This document shows positions 61,449 through 64,000 of a DNA stretch of 64,000 bases, one piece after another. The stretch is from contig NZ_JAPNKC010000001.1 of NCBI RefSeq assembly GCF_026626705.1, positions 4,712,001-4,776,000 on the forward strand, read 5' to 3'. Numbering within the stretch: position 1 is the stretch's first letter; every line of letters begins with the position of its first letter. Under the pieces are notes generated by a model. That model had not been told where the DNA came from. It worked only from the letters and a program-made list of their open reading frames with translations, and made no database searches. This DNA is from Pyxidicoccus sp. MSG2. Its GTDB lineage: Bacteria > Myxococcota > Myxococcia > Myxococcales > Myxococcaceae. The translations under genes and the position numbers were made by a program.

Positions 61449-63842
61449 CTAGAGGAAGAGGTTCTCCGGAGCCGGAATCACCGTGCTGATGGTGTAGCCC
61501 GCGGTACCGGCCGTGGCCGCGACGAACGCCTGGCCCGCGACGGGGTTGCCGTTGCCGCCGTTGCCGCCGTTGCCCGCGGTGGCACCGCCGCCGCTGCCGG
61601 GCTGGTTGGTGCTCGAGGAGGAGGCGTCCGTACCGGCGGCGCCACCGCTCACGAGGAGCTGGGAGCCGGGCGCGTTGATGGTGCCCGCCGCGATGAGGTG
61701 GATGATGCCACCACCACCACCACCGCCGCCGCCGGCACCCGCCGCACCACCGTTGCCATTCACCCCCGGGCCTCCAGTGCCACCCACCGCCCGCAGGAAG
61801 CCGGTCACGGTGATGTTGCCCTGAGAGCCGACGACGATGATGCCGCCACCGCCGCCACCGGGGCCCGGGATGTCCGTGGCGCCACCCGGGTTGATGCCGC
61901 TGGCGCCGTTGGCGTTGATGGCGCCACCCGCCGCGACGCTCACGTTGCCGCGCGCCACGATGACCAGCGAGCCACCACCCTCGCCGCCCGTGACGGCGCC
62001 CAGCGAGATATTGCGGTCACCCGCGCCGCCCGCCAGCGGTCCCGGACGCCGCACGTGGGACGCCTGGAGCACGCCCATGCCGATGCCGCCGTGGATCTGC
62101 CCCGCGGGGGCCAGGGACACGCCAGGGTTCGGCGCGCCGTTGCCGGAGTCCTGCGTGCCCGCCGCCACGATGATGGTGCCCGTGCCCGTCACCGAGACGC
62201 TGCCGGTGGCGCGCAGCACCGTGCCGCTGGGGACGATGAGGGTGCCGCTGATGGTGATGTCGGTGAACTGCAGGTGGTGCCTGCCGGCCAGGGAGTTGAA
62301 GCCCGACACGGTGGTCAGGTCCAGGGTGTTGCCGAACGCGACGTTGAACGAGCCGCCCGAGCCGTCACCGTAGACGCCGGTCGAACCCGCGGGGCCCTGC
62401 GGACCCGTCGCGCCCGTCGCACCCGTGGCGCCCGTCGCGCCCGTCGCGCCCGTCGCGCCCTGGGCGCCCGTCGCACCCGCCGGACCCTGGATGCCCTGGG
62501 GACCCTGGGCGCCGTTGCACACGTAGCGCGTCAGCGCGGCGTTGATTTCGCCCGCGTCCAGCGTGCCATTGTTGTTGGCGTCCGAGCCGAACTGGAGCCG
62601 CGCGCCGCCGGTGGCGCAGTTGGCACCCGCGGGCTCGGCGGCGGTCGCCGCCACCGAGTGGAGGCCGGCCGCGCCCTGCGGGCCCTGCGGACCCTGGAGG
62701 CCCTGGGGACCGGTGGCGCCCGTCGCTCCCTGGATGCCCTGCGGACCCTGGGCACCCTGCGGACCCGTCGCGCCCTGCGGGCCGGTGGCGCCCGTGGGGC
62801 CCGTGTCGCCCGTGTCACCCTTCACGCCCTGGGCACCCTGCGGACCCTGGGCGCCCTGCGCACCCGTCGCGCCCGTCGCTCCCTGGATGCCCTGCGGACC
62901 CTGGGGCCCGTTGCACACGTAGCGCGTCAGCGCGGCGTTGACTTCGCCCGCGTCCAGCGTGTCGTTGCGGTTGGTGTCGACGCCCGTCTCCAGCTTCACG
63001 CCGGAAGTGGCGCAGTTGGCGCCCGCGGGCTCCGTGGTGGTTTTCACCAGCGCGCTCAGGCCGACGTTGCCCTGGTTGCCCTGGGGGCCCTGCGGGCCCT
63101 GGGGACCGGTGTTGCCCGTGTCACCCTTGGCGCCCTGGGGACCGGTGGCGCCCTGGGGACCGGTGGCGCCGGTGTTGCCCGTGTCGCCCTTGTCGCCCTT
63201 GTCGCCCTTCAGACCCTGGATGCCCTGGGGACCGGTGGCGCCCTGCGGACCGGTGGCGCCGGTGTCGCCCGTGTCACCCTTGGCGCCCTGGGGACCGATG
63301 TTGCCCTGCGGGCCCTGGATGCCCTGGTCGCCGCGCAGGCCCTGCGGGCCCGTGGGACCTTCCGGACCGACGTCGCCGCGGTCGCCCTGCACGCCGTTGC
63401 ACAGGTGGCGCGTCAGGTCCGCGTCCACCTCGTCGTTGTCCAGCTCGCCGTCGCCGTCGGTGTCGATGCCCGCCTCGAACAGCACGCCGCCGGTGGCGCA
63501 GTTGGCGCCCGCGGCCTCCGCGCTGGTGCGCACCAGTGCGCTCAGGCCGGTGTCACCGCGCGGACCGCCCGCGGGGCCCTGGGGACCGGTGGGACCGATA
63601 TCTCCCTTATCGCCCTTCTCGCCCGCGGCGCCGGCCGCACCGGCCGCACCGTCCGCACCGTCCGAGCCAGCGGGACCCTGCTCACCCTGGGGGCCGCGCG
63701 CACCTGCGGGCCCCTGTGGACCCTGTGGACCCTGTGGGCCCTCCTTGCTTTCGTCGCACCCCGACAGCACCAGCAGCGCCGCCAGCGGGAGTGCCTTCAA
63801 GAACGTCCAATGGGTAGGGCGCCGCCAATTCACGTGAGCCAT
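61449..63842 (-). CDS. collagen-like (Gly-X-Y) lipoprotein with repeated Ca-binding-like modules
   Basis: 797 residues from the ATG at 63842 (AAGGAG upstream). The signal ends in lipobox LVLSGC (Cys29). Gly-X-Y tracts, mostly GPQ/GPT/GAT, are interrupted three times by a module of about 55 residues containing GANCATGG, an EF-hand-like D-x-D/N-x-x-x-x-L-D-x-x-E loop, and CNG (DUF7151-like). The last about 300 residues are a Gly-rich beta-helix-like domain (GGGGGGIIVVG...). A surface filament or adhesin is likely. The repetitive DNA makes long spurious frames on the other strand. Confidence 0.9.
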   Translation of the reverse strand: MAHVNWRRPTHWTFLKALPLAALLVLSGCDESKEGPQGPQGPQGPAGARGPQGEQGPAGSDGADGAAGAAGAAGEKGDKGDIGPTGPQGPAGGPRGDTGLSALVRTSAEAAGANCATGGVLFEAGIDTDGDGELDNDEVDADLTRHLCNGVQGDRGDVGPEGPTGPQGLRGDQGIQGPQGNIGPQGAKGDTGDTGATGPQGATGPQGIQGLKGDKGDKGDTGNTGATGPQGATGPQGAKGDTGNTGPQGPQGPQGNQGNVGLSALVKTTTEPAGANCATSGVKLETGVDTNRNDTLDAGEVNAALTRYVCNGPQGPQGIQGATGATGAQGAQGPQGAQGVKGDTGDTGPTGATGPQGATGPQGAQGPQGIQGATGATGPQGLQGPQGPQGAAGLHSVAATAAEPAGANCATGGARLQFGSDANNNGTLDAGEINAALTRYVCNGAQGPQGIQGPAGATGAQGATGATGATGATGATGATGPQGPAGSTGVYGDGSGGSFNVAFGNTLDLTTVSGFNSLAGRHHLQFTDITISGTLIVPSGTVLRATGSVSVTGTGTIIVAAGTQDSGNGAPNPGVSLAPAGQIHGGIGMGVLQASHVRRPGPLAGGAGDRNISLGAVTGGEGGGSLVIVARGNVSVAAGGAINANGASGINPGGATDIPGPGGGGGGIIVVGSQGNITVTGFLRAVGGTGGPGVNGNGGAAGAGGGGGGGGGIIHLIAAGTINAPGSQLLVSGGAAGTDASSSSTNQPGSGGGATAGNGGNGGNGNPVAGQAFVAATAGTAGYTISTVIPAPENLFL

Positions 63843-64000
63843 CTTTAAGCATCTCCTTGTCGTGGGACTCAGTGCCGGGGGCCAGAGCAAGCCCCACGCC
63901 AGATCGCGGTCAGGGGTAGCCGCGCGCGTGCTTCAGCAATGAGGAGGCGATTGTGTATCGAGTCGACCCCGCAGGGCCATACCCCCCCTGCGCGTCCCCC
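63843..64000. promoter_or_regulatory. upstream region of the collagen-like gene
   Basis: 158 bp up to the window edge with no coding frame. It must contain the ribosome-binding site (AAGGAG, about 9 bp from the ATG) and probably the promoter; no specific elements were recognised. Confidence 0.4.

Noticed and set aside
61419-63848. 809-codon + strand frame opposite the collagen-like gene
   Set aside because: Produced by the repetitive Gly-X-Y DNA read antisense; it has no signal or domain.

Overview
The window is about 69% GC, gene-dense DNA that looks like a chromosomal segment of a myxobacterium (Myxococcus/Corallococcus/Pyxidicoccus type). This is inferred from gene content: several multi-domain histidine kinases, a Ser/Thr protein kinase with an extracellular tail, many small Cys-rich lipoproteins, two S9 peptidases, a collagen-like lipoprotein, an ABC-2 permease fused to an M1 peptidase, and an ECF41-type sigma factor. 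No tRNA, rRNA or CRISPR array was seen.

Layout. 1-12.5 kb is ordinary core-like DNA: the 3' part of a GAF histidine kinase, a 26-bp tandem hairpin repeat, an S9 peptidase, a fatty-acid desaturase, small envelope proteins, an ABC ATPase translationally coupled to a permease/M1-peptidase fusion, and a VOC protein. 12.5-17.7 kb is a graveyard: two decayed IS91-type transposases, a truncated IS5-type transposase, a DUF3592 remnant, and partial decayed copies of two genes whose intact forms lie 8-12 kb downstream. 17.8-18.6 kb holds a lipoprotein and a DUF1036 protein.

19.7-24.75 kb is the most interesting locus. It is a compact five-gene operon encoding a dual-receiver response regulator with a C-terminal helical bundle of RsbU_N/KaiA type, KaiB, double-domain KaiC with the autophosphorylation sites conserved, a PAS histidine kinase, and a stand-alone response regulator. 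Stop and start codons overlap or nearly touch between most genes. It reads as a KaiBC timing or hourglass module with its own input and output two-component proteins and a possible KaiA analogue.

24.8-31.7 kb carries a serine hydrolase, a UvrA-like ABC protein and secreted or lipoproteins. 31.9-34.1 kb is an FAD oxidoreductase/ECF41 sigma pair behind a recognisable ECF41-type promoter. 34.1-36.7 kb holds a hypothetical, a DHFR-family protein and a glutamine amidotransferase. 36.79-38.44 kb is a Ser/Thr kinase bracketed by 47-bp inverted repeats (43/47 identical); the right repeat supplies the last codons and stop of an AraC-family gene, which faces an NTF2-like/NmrA-like operon.

40.8-44.6 kb has a secreted hypothetical, nested IS66/IS91/TPR scars, an alpha/beta hydrolase with a TetR regulator, and a truncated haemoglobin. 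44.8-49.7 kb has a multi-PAS hybrid sensor kinase, an AbiE toxin-antitoxin pair and a 5'-3' exonuclease. 49.9-64 kb has an OmpA-type lipoprotein pair, a GNAT enzyme and second S9 peptidase converging on a 27-bp hairpin repeat, a PAS/GAF/GAF kinase, an outer-membrane barrel, a DUF1338 dioxygenase, an SDR, small proteins and a collagen-like lipoprotein.
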